DNA of 21,897 nt from MGBC114844 sp910585855 (lineage in GTDB: Bacteria; Bacillota; Clostridia; Lachnospirales; Lachnospiraceae). Below the pieces are notes generated by a model. The model searched no databases and was not told the origin of the DNA. It worked only from the letters and a program-made list of their open reading frames with translations. How positions within the stretch are numbered: position 1 is the first letter of the stretch; each line of letters begins with the position of its first letter. Positions 8,528-15,276 of the stretch are shown piece after piece. The stretch is taken from contig CBFFYP010000076.1 in assembly GCA_965646165.1 (NCBI GenBank), forward strand, positions 1 to 21,897, in the 5' to 3' direction. Both the position numbers and the translations under genes were made by a program.

Positions 8528-8578
8528 ATGAGTACACTATTAGAAGCAAAAGAAGTAACAAAAATTTACGAAAAGTCT
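8528..8578 (+). pseudogene. N-terminal stub of an ABC transporter ATP-binding protein
   Basis: ATG 8528 is preceded by AAGGAG at 8514-8519, and codes for MSTLLEAKEVTKIYEKSG. This opening is characteristic of MacB/LolD-like ABC ATPases (a start of the type LEAKNVTKIY, normally followed by the Walker A loop some 25 residues later). After about 17 residues the resemblance ends. The sequence runs into TCTGGGCGTCCC and then, from about 8588, into a type B repeat. No Walker A, signature or Walker B motif and no permease gene is found in the window, so the rest of the gene has been lost. The translation signals look intact, so a short peptide could still be made. The match is short, hence limited confidence. 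Confidence 0.6.
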
Positions 8579-8587
8579 GGGCGTCCC

Positions 8588-8845
8588 TCTGCTTGCTTTG
8601 CTCTGAATGGTAAGAAAGTCTACAGCTTCTGTATCTGCGTACATCCAACCAGACGAACCGGGGCGCAATTAAACACGCCCCTTTTTTTGCACACCCTGCA
8701 TGGAAGCAGGATGTACAAAAAATTCTAGGTATCTCCACAGAAGCCAAAGACTTTCTAGCCATTCTCCGAAGTTGCAGTCAAAGGAATTGGGCAAACCGCC
8801 TCTGGCTGTTGATTGGATAACAGCAGATGTGTCAGCGTTTATTTT
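8588..8845 (+). repeat. Truncated type B palindromic repeat
   Basis: From CTCTGCTTGCTTTGCTCTG this matches the type B unit (compare the - strand unit at 2448-2800 and the + unit at 11572-11920). The outer part of the 5' arm is missing, and the inner domain is deleted: GGGGCGCAATT is joined directly to AAACACGCCCC. The T-tract hairpin is present but weakened (GCACACCCTGC against GCAGGATGTAC). The 3' arm ends CCGCCTCTGGCTGTTGATTG, closed by a terminal hairpin GCTGTT-gattggat-AACAGC. The many unpaired substitutions suggest an old, decaying copy. Confidence 0.78.
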
Positions 8846-8865
8846 AAATTGGAATAGGAAACAGG

Positions 8866-8902
8866 TTTTTAGAAGTGTTTAAAAATTTATGAAATGGACG
8901 TG
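8866..8902 (+). repeat. 37-bp direct repeat, left copy
   Basis: This stretch (core AGAAGTGTTTAAAAATTTAT) recurs at 9765-9801 with three differences in 37, all transitions. The two copies bracket the toxin-antitoxin locus. The right copy lies just upstream of the ruvA promoter, so it is probably the original, and the left copy a duplication linked to arrival of the locus. That history is inference. Confidence 0.75.
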
Positions 8903-8908
8903 ATAATA

Positions 8909-8960
8909 ACTTTAAAGTTATTGACATTCCAATAGTGTTAAAGTATAATATATTTTAACA
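8909..8960 (+). promoter_or_regulatory. Promoter and candidate operators of the higBA-like locus
   Basis: A consensus promoter is visible: TTGACA at 8921-8926, a 17-bp spacer and TATAAT at 8944-8949. Immediately upstream of the -35 box is a perfect 12-bp palindrome, AACTTTAAAGTT (8909-8920). A second inverted repeat, TGTTAAA (8936-8942) with TTTAACA (8954-8960), frames the -10 box. HigA-type antitoxins usually repress their own operon by binding such palindromes, so one or both are candidate operators. Confidence 0.75.
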
Positions 8961-8975
8961 GGAGGGATAATAGTT

Positions 8976-9177
8976 TTGTACGAAATACGCTTTTATAAAG
9001 ATAAAAATGGCAAAGAACCAGTAAAGGAATATATAACAAAGTTAGTGAATAAAAAAGATAAATAGTTTTGTTCTGTTACATGTTTTTATAAAGTAAACAC
9101 GAAAAACCCCACAACGAGAAATAAAACAAGCAAAATGAAATTTAATTGATTATCAGGAGAGGAAGAAAGAAACGTAA
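8976..9177 (+). pseudogene. higB: Broken HigB/RelE-type toxin gene (phage Gp49-like)
   Basis: Starting at TTG 8976, nine bases after AGGAGG (8960-8965), the frame reads LYEIRFYKDKNGKEPVKEYI and so on to a stop at 9063-9065. This is the first quarter of a Gp49/HigB-type mRNA interferase. One base shifted, 9067-9177 reads FVLLHVFIK-stop-TRKTPQREIKQAK-stop-NLIDYQERKKET, which is the C-terminal end of the same family (FVLLHxFxKKTxKTPxxEIxxA). About 60 middle residues, which hold most of the catalytic core, are missing, and two further in-frame stops are present. The last stop, TAATG at 9175-9179, still overlaps the antitoxin start, showing the original translational coupling. The toxin cannot be functional. 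Family assignment rests on my recall of the motif. Confidence 0.85.
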
Positions 9178-9539
9178 TGAGAACAGATAAAGAATATTTA
9201 CAAGCTATAGCACAAACACAAAAAAAACTTAGGGATCTGAATGAACGTGGATCGGATGCTGTTGGTGGAAATGTTTTGGAATTTATGGACAGTATTCTTA
9301 CACCGGAAGAAAAAACAAAAAGTAACTTGAGAGTAGCTCTTATAGGTGAATTAATAAAGGCAAGACAAGAAAAAGGAATAAGTCAGAAAAAATTGGAAGA
9401 ATTAAGTGGAGTAAAACAGCCTATTATTGCAAGAATGGAAAAAGGTAATACTGATCCACAGTTAGATACAATTTTAAAAGTTTTAGCTCCTTTAGGAAAA
9501 ACTTTAGCGATTGTACCATTAGAGGCAGAAAATAAATAA
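9177..9539 (+). CDS. higA: HigA-type antitoxin, helix-turn-helix protein
   Basis: The 120-residue product has an N-terminal helical part (about 1-55) and a Cro/C1-type helix-turn-helix domain at about 58-112. Its recognition region is GISQKKLEELSGVKQPIIAR followed by MEKGNTDPQLDTILKVLAPLGKTL. This is the usual architecture of the antitoxin and autorepressor that partners Gp49/HigB toxins. Its ATG overlaps the last stop of the toxin remnant by one base (TAATG), so translation was coupled. The reading frame is complete although the toxin is destroyed. The product may still repress the promoter at 8921-8949 or neutralise related toxins encoded elsewhere. The nearest RBS-like AGGAGAGG (9155-9162) is 14 bases away. 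Confidence 0.87.
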   Translation: MRTDKEYLQAIAQTQKKLRDLNERGSDAVGGNVLEFMDSILTPEEKTKSNLRVALIGELIKARQEKGISQKKLEELSGVKQPIIARMEKGNTDPQLDTILKVLAPLGKTLAIVPLEAENK

Positions 9540-9667
9540 TTATGATTAAAAATTTTCATGTTTAGTATTTAAATTAAATTTATTGTTATTTTTTCTATGA
9601 TGTCAAAAAAATAGAAAATATGTATGGGGTATTAGATGAAAGATTATAAAAACCAGTATGTTTGATT

Positions 9668-9769
9668 GGGGCTGTCGCATTAAGAGGAATACATACAAAA
9701 TATAGTATATATTAAAGTTTTAAATTGCTATATTTTGTATTATTTTCGTTTAGTGCGACAGCTCTTTTT
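9668..9769. repeat. Long hairpin with 15-bp terminal inverted repeats (MITE-like or terminator)
   Basis: GGGCTGTCGCATTAA (9669-9683) pairs with TTAGTGCGACAGCTC (9750-9764), allowing G-T wobbles. Inside, ACAAAATATAG (9695-9705) pairs exactly with CTATATTTTGT (9728-9738). Five T residues follow on the right. The strong outer stem plus T run would serve as an intrinsic terminator for the antitoxin transcript. The GGGGCTGTCGCA end also resembles insertion-sequence termini, so a small non-autonomous element is an alternative. The stretch 9540-9667 between antitoxin and hairpin shows no convincing gene. Confidence 0.7.
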
Positions 9770-9801
9770 AGAAGTGCTTAAAAATTTATGAAACGGATGT
9801 G
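9765..9801 (+). repeat. 37-bp direct repeat, right copy
   Basis: This is the partner of 8866-8902 (34 of 37 identical, all differences transitions). It overlaps the T run of the preceding hairpin and ends 18 bp before the -35 box of the ruvA promoter. Confidence 0.75.
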
Positions 9802-9819
9802 TTTTCTGGTCAGAGGTAC

Positions 9820-9875
9820 TTGTCATATAAAAAAAGATCTGCTACAATCGTATATATGTTCGATTAGAAATCGAA
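9820..9875 (+). promoter_or_regulatory. ruvAB promoter with downstream inverted repeat
   Basis: TTGTCA (9820-9825) and TACAAT (9843-9848) are separated by 17 bp, giving a good housekeeping promoter. Just downstream, TTCGATT-aga-AATCGAA (9859-9875) is a 7-bp inverted repeat where a repressor could bind. It is not the Bacillus-type LexA site GAAC-N4-GTTC, so SOS control of ruvAB is not shown. Confidence 0.65.
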
Positions 9876-9905
9876 AACGTTATAAAAAAAGGAAGGAAAA
9901 ATAAA

Positions 9906-10517
9906 ATGATTTCTTATATAAGAGGGGAACTGCAAGAAACCGGAACAGATTTTGTTGTAGTGGAAAATCAGGGAATTGGTTATTTGATTTCAGTTTCTGC
10001 TTCTGTCGTATCTGCACTTCCGGCGTTAGGCAGTGAGGTTTTGCTGTTTACTTATTTTTATAAAAAAGAGGATATTTTGAACTTATATGGTTTTTTAAAT
10101 AGAGAAGAGCGAAATATGTTTCAGCTTCTTTTGGGAGTAAGCGGGATTGGACCAAAAGGAGCATTGGCGATTCTTTCTACGATTTCTGTGGACGATCTGC
10201 GTTTTGCCGTATTGTCGGGAGATGCAAAAACGATTGCAAAAGCTCCGGGAATTGGCAATAAAACGGCACAGAAGATGGTGATAGAATTAAAAGATAAATT
10301 AAAATTGGAGGAAGCATTTGAACAGGCGATGATATCGGAAAGAGAAAATGTTTCTTTCGGACAGACAGCAGAGATTCAAAATGATGCCGTACAGGCACTG
10401 GCAGCTTTGGGATATCGTCCTACTGATGCACTTCGTGCGGTTCGTGCAGTTCCGATAACGGAGGGAATGACGGTAGAAGCTTTATTAAAAGCTTCTTTAA
10501 AAAATATTGGTCGGTAG
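9906..10517 (+). CDS. ruvA: Holliday junction DNA helicase subunit RuvA
   Basis: RuvA binds the four-way junction as a tetramer and loads the RuvB motor. The product has 203 residues, the usual length. Domain I is an OB fold (MISYIRGELQETGTDFVVVE ... LFTYFYKKEDILNLYGF). Domain II has two helix-hairpin-helix motifs, GVSGIGPKGALAIL and KAPGIGNKTAQKMVIELKDK, which contact the junction backbone. A short linker leads to the C-terminal three-helix domain III (from about 155: NDAVQALAALGYRPTDALRAV), which binds RuvB. AGGAAGGA lies upstream of the ATG. ruvB follows after 25 bp, so the two are co-transcribed. No ruvC is present in the window; many Firmicutes lack RuvC and use RecU. Confidence 0.97.
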   Translation: MISYIRGELQETGTDFVVVENQGIGYLISVSASVVSALPALGSEVLLFTYFYKKEDILNLYGFLNREERNMFQLLLGVSGIGPKGALAILSTISVDDLRFAVLSGDAKTIAKAPGIGNKTAQKMVIELKDKLKLEEAFEQAMISERENVSFGQTAEIQNDAVQALAALGYRPTDALRAVRAVPITEGMTVEALLKASLKNIGR

Positions 10518-10542
10518 CCAATAGAACGGAAAGGTTTATATT

Positions 10543-11532
10543 ATGGCAAAGAGAATGATAACAACAGAGCTGACAGAAGAAGATAACAGCGTAGAAAATC
10601 ATCTTAGACCGCAGCTTTTAGAGGATTATATTGGTCAGGCAAAGGCAAAGGAAAATTTAAAGGTTTATATTGAGGCAGCAAAGAGCCGGAAAGAACCGTT
10701 GGATCATGTCTTATTTTATGGTCCGCCCGGTCTTGGAAAGACTACGCTTGCCGGAATTATTGCAAATGAAATGGGAACAAATTTAAAGATTACTTCTGGA
10801 CCTGCGATTGAAAAACCGGGGGAAATTGCGGCGATTTTAAATAATCTGCAGGAAGGGGATGTGCTGTTTATTGATGAAATTCATCGTTTAAATCGGCAGG
10901 TGGAAGAAGTTCTTTATCCGGCTATGGAAGATTTTGCGATTGATATTGTAATTGGAAAGGGAGCTACGGCACGATCCATTCGTCTGGATTTACCAAAATT
11001 TACGTTAGTAGGAGCAACGACACGGGCAGGACTTTTGACTGCTCCTTTGCGGGATCGGTTTGGAGTAATTCATCGGCTGGAATTTTATACGCCGCAGGAA
11101 TTGCAGATGATTTTACTTCGTTCGGCAAAAGTATTAAAAGTAGAGATAGAGGCTGCTGGTGCAATGGAGATGGCAAGGAGAAGCAGAGGGACGCCACGGC
11201 TTGCAAATCGGCTTTTAAAAAGGGTAAGGGATTTTGCTCAGGTAAAATATAATGGAGTGATTACAGAGGCAGTAGCAAATTTTGCGTTGGATTTGCTGGA
11301 AGTGGATAAATTTGGATTGGATAATAGTGATCGGGTGTTTTTAACGACTTTGATTCAAAAATTTGCAGGAGGACCTTGTGGATTAGATACTTTAGCAGCG
11401 GCTTTGGGAGAGGATGCTGGAACGTTAGAGGAAGTGATTGAGCCTTATTTGATTCAAAATGGATTGATTCAGCGGACTCCTCGGGGGAGGGTGGCAATGG
11501 AATTGGCTTATCGGCATTTGGGGTTAAAATAA
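10543..11532 (+). CDS. ruvB: Holliday junction branch migration ATPase RuvB
   Basis: RuvB is the AAA+ hexameric motor that pulls DNA through the RuvA-bound junction. The 329 residues include the N-terminal RPQLLEDYIGQ box, Walker A GPPGLGKTT (residues 60-68), Walker B VLFIDEIHRL (Asp111, Glu112), the sensor and arginine-finger region (TLVGATTRAGLLTAPLRDRF) and the winged-helix DNA-binding domain (about 255-329, GLIQRTPRGRVA). It is slightly short at the C-terminus but complete. GGAAAGG at 10528-10534 lies eight bases before the ATG. It is second in the ruvAB operon. The coding sequence ends directly before a composite repeat, which separates it from zapA. Confidence 0.98.
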   Translation: MAKRMITTELTEEDNSVENHLRPQLLEDYIGQAKAKENLKVYIEAAKSRKEPLDHVLFYGPPGLGKTTLAGIIANEMGTNLKITSGPAIEKPGEIAAILNNLQEGDVLFIDEIHRLNRQVEEVLYPAMEDFAIDIVIGKGATARSIRLDLPKFTLVGATTRAGLLTAPLRDRFGVIHRLEFYTPQELQMILLRSAKVLKVEIEAAGAMEMARRSRGTPRLANRLLKRVRDFAQVKYNGVITEAVANFALDLLEVDKFGLDNSDRVFLTTLIQKFAGGPCGLDTLAAALGEDAGTLEEVIEPYLIQNGLIQRTPRGRVAMELAYRHLGLK

Positions 11533-11559
11533 GGAGGGGGTTTTGCTGGATTTTATTTA

Positions 11560-12372
11560 TTGGATGTCACCGGACGCAAGAGGCGGTGGGCTCGTTTCCT
11601 TTGTCTGTTCCGCTCCAAACGGTAAGAAAGTCTATGGCTTCTGTCTATGTGCATCTAACCGGACGAACCGGGGCGCAATTCGCCCTCATTAAAGCCGAAA
11701 CACAATGAGTGTAAGGAAAGATTTTATCAGCCATAAAACATCCTCTTCCCTATTATCCGGGCTAAACACGCCCCTTTTTTTGCATACCCTGCATGGAAGC
11801 AGGATATGCAAAAAATTCTAGGTGTTTCCGCAGAAGCCTAAGACTTTCTAACCGTTCTCCGAAGTCACAGACAAAGGAAACGAGCCCACCGCCTCTCGCT
11901 GTTAGTTGGATAGCGGCAGAAATCTATTTCATTACTTTGGTTAGTTTTGCATCAGGATAGGTTTAAGAAAAACTTGGATGAGTATCTTTTTTTGTTTCGG
12001 AGTCAAGAAACAGTCAGATTCGAAAATGGTGGGCAGCCTGCAGTGACTTTGGAAAAAAGTTAGAAGTTCTTGGACTTCTGCTCGAAAACCTAAGATTTTT
12101 TTCACATCCTGCTTCTATGCAGGGTGTGAAAAAAAAGGGGCGTGTTTAGCCCGGATGATAGGAAAGAAGTCGTCTTATGGTTGGTAAAATCCTTCCTTAC
12201 ACCCGTTTTGTTTTGGTTGTAATGAGGGCGAATTGCGCCCCGGTCTGTCCGGTTGGATGCATAAAACGGCAGAAGTCTTAGAACTTCTTGCTTTTTGGAA
12301 ACCGGAACAGCAGGCTGCCCACCGTTTTCGAATCTGACGTCCTCTATCATCAAATTTTAAAAGACTTATGAA
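11560..12372. repeat. Composite palindromic repeat, copy 4 (B unit +, A unit -), both full length
   Basis: It fills most of the ruvB-zapA gap. The B unit opens with GGACGC at 11572; its outer arms at 11579-11607 and 11868-11896 are perfect 29-nt complements. It ends CGCTGTTAGTTGG with a terminal hairpin. The A unit is on the - strand: its arms at 12310-12337 and 12014-12041 pair over 27 of 28 nt, its 5' GGACG is at 12338-12342 and its tail hairpin GTTTCGGAGTCAAGAAAC is around 11992-12011. The spacer at about 11925-11990, read on the - strand, matches those of copies 1 and 3 (ATTTCTGCCGCTATCCAAC). The right terminus TTTAAAAGACTTATGAA (12356-12372) matches the family terminus at 14 of 17. The left terminus is degenerate. 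Neither unit contains a plausible gene. Confidence 0.88.
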
Positions 12373-12390
12373 GATCCTCTTATAAAGTGC

Positions 12391-12419
12391 TTGTGCTTTT
12401 TTCTGAAATTGATTATAAT
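12391..12419 (+). promoter_or_regulatory. Promoter of the zapA-U32-SEDS/PBP operon
   Basis: TTGTGC (12391-12396), a 17-bp spacer and TATAAT (12414-12419) lie just after the repeat boundary and 49 bp before the zapA start. Transcription of the division and wall genes therefore seems independent of ruvAB. Confidence 0.7.
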
Positions 12420-12467
12420 AAAACTTAACGAGAACAGAGGAAGAATAATGCAGGGAGAGGATATTGG

Positions 12468-12932
12468 ATGGCACTGAAGAATAATGTACAAGTGGTGATT
12501 GACGGAAAGGTATATACATTAAGTGGATATGAAGATCCGGAGTATCTGAATAAAGTGGCTGCATATATCAATGCAAAGCTTTCGGAGGTACGTATGGCAG
12601 AGGGGTATAAACGTCAGAGCCGTGAAGTACAAAATATCCTGATGTACCTGAATGTAGCAGATGATTACTACAAGGCGAAAAAAAATGCAGATGCAGCAAG
12701 TTTAGAATTAGAAGATCGCAATAAGGAGGTTTCTAATTTAAAACATGAATTGGTAGGATTAAAACTTCGAATGGAGGAAGAAGAAAAAGAATTAGAAATG
12801 CTTCGAAAGACGGTCAGTGATCAGGAAAAGACAATTATTCGTTTAGAAGCGGAGATGACACTTACTAGAACGGCGCAAAGTGAAGAAATTAAGAAAGACG
12901 GGCAGGATAAGAATGAAAATCAGGATAAATAA
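12468..12932 (+). CDS. zapA: Cell division protein ZapA
   Basis: ZapA bundles FtsZ protofilaments and stabilises the Z ring at midcell. The N-terminal globular domain (about 1-70) shows NNVQVVIDGKVYTLSGYEDP and EYLNKVAAYINAKLSEV, typical of the family, with the ALKNN opening common in Clostridia. Residues about 75-140 form a long coiled coil (DDYYKAKKNADAASLELEDR, EEEEKELEMLRKTV), longer than in the roughly 85-110-residue ZapA of Bacillus or E. coli. The charged tail is Lys- and Asp-rich. The GGGAGAGG at 12453-12460 supports ATG 12468. It is the first gene of an apparent operon with the U32 protein and the SEDS-PBP fusion, which fits a role in division. Confidence 0.93.
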   Translation: MALKNNVQVVIDGKVYTLSGYEDPEYLNKVAAYINAKLSEVRMAEGYKRQSREVQNILMYLNVADDYYKAKKNADAASLELEDRNKEVSNLKHELVGLKLRMEEEEKELEMLRKTVSDQEKTIIRLEAEMTLTRTAQSEEIKKDGQDKNENQDK

Positions 12933-12941
12933 AGATAGAAC

Positions 12942-12975
12942 ATGTCATGTCATTCTAAAAAAGAAGACATGACAT
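12942..12975 (+). terminator. Inter-cistronic hairpin (possible attenuator or weak terminator)
   Basis: ATGTCATGTC (12942-12951) and GACATGACAT (12966-12975) form a perfect 10-bp stem with a 14-nt A-rich loop, followed by TATTTG. The T run is too short for a strong terminator, and the RBS of the next gene follows at once. It probably trims or tunes expression between zapA and the U32 gene. Confidence 0.55.
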
Positions 12976-12997
12976 TATTTGTAAGGAGGGAAACCTT

Positions 12998-15256
12998 ATG
13001 AATTTATATAAAAGTCAATATCATGCATCGTATGCAAAGAAAGCAGAACTGCTTGCACCTGCTGGTTCTTATGAGGCGATGACGGCTGCAGTTTCGGCAG
13101 GAGCAGATGCGGTTTATTTGGGCGGAAATTTATTTGGTGCAAGAGCCTATGCCAACAATCTAGATACAGAAGCGTTGAAATCAGCAATCGATTTTGTGCA
13201 TCTGCATGAAAGAAAATTGTATTTGACAGTAAATACATTGGTAAAAGAACAAGAGATGCAGGAAAAGCTGTATTCTTATCTGCTGCCTTTTTATTGTCAG
13301 GGATTGGATGCTGTGATTGTACAAGATATTGGTGTATTTTCTTTTATAAAAAAACATTTTCCAAAACTTCCGATTCATGCCAGTACACAGATGACTTTGA
13401 CAGGAGTTTATGGTGCGAAACTATTAAAAGAAATGGGAGCGGTGCGGATTGTAACGGCACGGGAGCTTTCTTTGGATGAGATCCGAAGGATTCATGGTCA
13501 AAAAGGGTTAGAAGGATTAGAGATAGAGAGTTTTGTTCATGGAGCATTGTGTTATTGTTATTCCGGGCAGTGTTTGTTTAGCAGTATAGCAGGAGGAAGA
13601 AGCGGAAATAGAGGGCGGTGTGCACAGCCTTGCAGGCTTCCTTATCAGGTAAGTGAAAATCAAAAGAGATGGAATACAAAAGAAGAGCCTTATTTATTAA
13701 GTCCAAAGGATTTGTGCAGTATTGAACTTTTGCCGGATATTTTAGAATCTGGAGTTTTTTCTTTAAAAATTGAGGGCAGAATGAAAAAACCAGAATATAC
13801 TGCAGGTGTGGTAAGTGTATATCGAAAGTATTTAGATTACTATATGGAATATGGAAGAGAAGGTTTTTTGGTGTCCGAAGAGGATAAAAGGATTTTACGG
13901 GATCTGTATCATCGAGGTGGATTTACGAAAGGATATTATAGGCAGAAAAACGGCAGAGATATGATGTTTTTTCAGGGAAGAGAGGGAGAGGCAGAAAACG
14001 AAGCAAAAAATATAGAACTTTTTAAAGAGGTTCGAAACTGTTTTTTGTCGGAAGAACCAAAAGAAGCAGTTACTGGAATGGTTGTTGTGCGCTGCAAAGA
14101 AAAGGCATATCTTACCGTTTCAAGAAAAGGGCAGCAGGTTACTGTGGAAGGAAAGGAAGTGGATGCTGCACAAAAGCAGCCAATGACGCAGGAAAGGATT
14201 CGAAAACAAATCGAAAAAACGGGAGAAACGCCGTTTTTCTTTTCTGAACTTTTGGTTCAAACAGACGGAAACAGCTTTATTAGTATAACGGAATTAAATG
14301 AATTGCGGAGAAAAGCATTAGAACAATTAAAAATGGTCTGTCTGCAGTCATTTTTTCGAAAAGAAGAGGGAAAAATAAAGGATGATGTTAGAGAACAGTT
14401 AAAAGAAGATAGCGTGAAAAAAGCTAGGGGAAAGAAATCATTTTATAGGATTCATGTTTATGCAGAAAAGAAAGAGTATGTTAAAGCTGCAGCAGCATTT
14501 TCAGAGGTTTCTTGTATTTATTTAGATGCCAGTGAGTTTTCAGCAGAGGATATTCAAAACTATAAGGAACAGTTTCCAGATAAGCAGTTTTATTATATGC
14601 TGCCGCATATTTTTCGTGATACAGCACAGAATTGGCTTGAACAGGAATATAATCAGCTTTTGCAGGCAGGAGTGGATGGATTTGGAGTTAGAAATTTAGA
14701 GGAGGTTTCTTTTCTTTTAGAAAAACAGGATGCATTTTCAATTCCGATTCGGTTCGATTCCACTTTATATGGATTTAATTTGGAAAGTATGAGGTTTTTT
14801 GAAAAAGAGTGGAAAGCAGAGCTTGTTACACTTCCTTTGGAGTTAAATAAAAGGGAATTGGTGCAGATAGCCGATCGGAAAAGTGAATTGGTGGTTTACG
14901 GATATTTGCCGATGATGGTATCGGCACAGTGTACAAGGAAAAGTTTTCAAGGATGCAGTTATAAATCAGGAGAATTGACACTAACGGATCGCTATCACAA
15001 TGAGTTTATTATAAAAAACAGATGTAAGTTTTGCTTCAATCGAATCTATAATTGTAAACCGCTTTCTCTTTTAAGTGCAAAGCAGGAAGTGGATTTGATT
15101 GCACCTTATGCGGTACGGTTAGATTTTACAATCGAATCGGTAAAAGAAGTAACAGAGATTCTTTCTAAATTTATTCAGGCATATCGGGAGGAATTATTAT
15201 TTACAGAAGAGCCTTTTTTATTTACCAGAGGACATTTTCGACGGGGGATTGAGTAA
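12998..15256 (+). CDS. U32 family protein with C-terminal extension (RlhA/YhbU-like, two Cys clusters)
   Basis: The 752-residue protein belongs to the peptidase U32 group. Its best-studied members (RlhA, TrhP, UbiU/UbiV) support RNA or quinone hydroxylation rather than proteolysis. The N-terminal half holds ELLAPAGSYEAMTAAVSAGA and the U32 signature ESFVHGALCYCYSGQCLFSS through GNRGRCAQPCR. Cys185-x6-Cys192-x15-Cys208-x3-Cys212 fits the cluster-binding Cys set of the family; Cys187 is extra. A middle domain (about 340-500, DUF3656-like) and a C-terminal half with a second set (Cys645, Cys653, Cys676, Cys679) follow. The long form resembles RlhA, which acts on 23S rRNA C2501; that substrate is only a guess here. 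AAGGAGGG at 12983-12990 sets the start. It lies between zapA and the SEDS-PBP gene, 20 bp before the latter. Confidence 0.88.
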   Translation: MNLYKSQYHASYAKKAELLAPAGSYEAMTAAVSAGADAVYLGGNLFGARAYANNLDTEALKSAIDFVHLHERKLYLTVNTLVKEQEMQEKLYSYLLPFYCQGLDAVIVQDIGVFSFIKKHFPKLPIHASTQMTLTGVYGAKLLKEMGAVRIVTARELSLDEIRRIHGQKGLEGLEIESFVHGALCYCYSGQCLFSSIAGGRSGNRGRCAQPCRLPYQVSENQKRWNTKEEPYLLSPKDLCSIELLPDILESGVFSLKIEGRMKKPEYTAGVVSVYRKYLDYYMEYGREGFLVSEEDKRILRDLYHRGGFTKGYYRQKNGRDMMFFQGREGEAENEAKNIELFKEVRNCFLSEEPKEAVTGMVVVRCKEKAYLTVSRKGQQVTVEGKEVDAAQKQPMTQERIRKQIEKTGETPFFFSELLVQTDGNSFISITELNELRRKALEQLKMVCLQSFFRKEEGKIKDDVREQLKEDSVKKARGKKSFYRIHVYAEKKEYVKAAAAFSEVSCIYLDASEFSAEDIQNYKEQFPDKQFYYMLPHIFRDTAQNWLEQEYNQLLQAGVDGFGVRNLEEVSFLLEKQDAFSIPIRFDSTLYGFNLESMRFFEKEWKAELVTLPLELNKRELVQIADRKSELVVYGYLPMMVSAQCTRKSFQGCSYKSGELTLTDRYHNEFIIKNRCKFCFNRIYNCKPLSLLSAKQEVDLIAPYAVRLDFTIESVKEVTEILSKFIQAYREELLFTEEPFLFTRGHFRRGIE

Positions 15257-15276
15257 CAAAAGGGAGGTAGTGGAGT

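Noticed and set aside
9630..9664. Possible start of a small gene (ATGAAAGATTATAAAAACC) before the 9668 hairpin
   Set aside because: It stops after eight codons and has no RBS. It could be a gene remnant, but nothing supports a family.
9859..9875. LexA box upstream of ruvA
   Set aside because: The inverted repeat TTCGATT/AATCGAA does not match GAAC-N4-GTTC, so SOS control is not supported.
13294..13547. Short frames on both strands inside the U32 gene, and similar frames inside other genes
   Set aside because: They are out-of-frame shadows of well-supported genes without translation signals.
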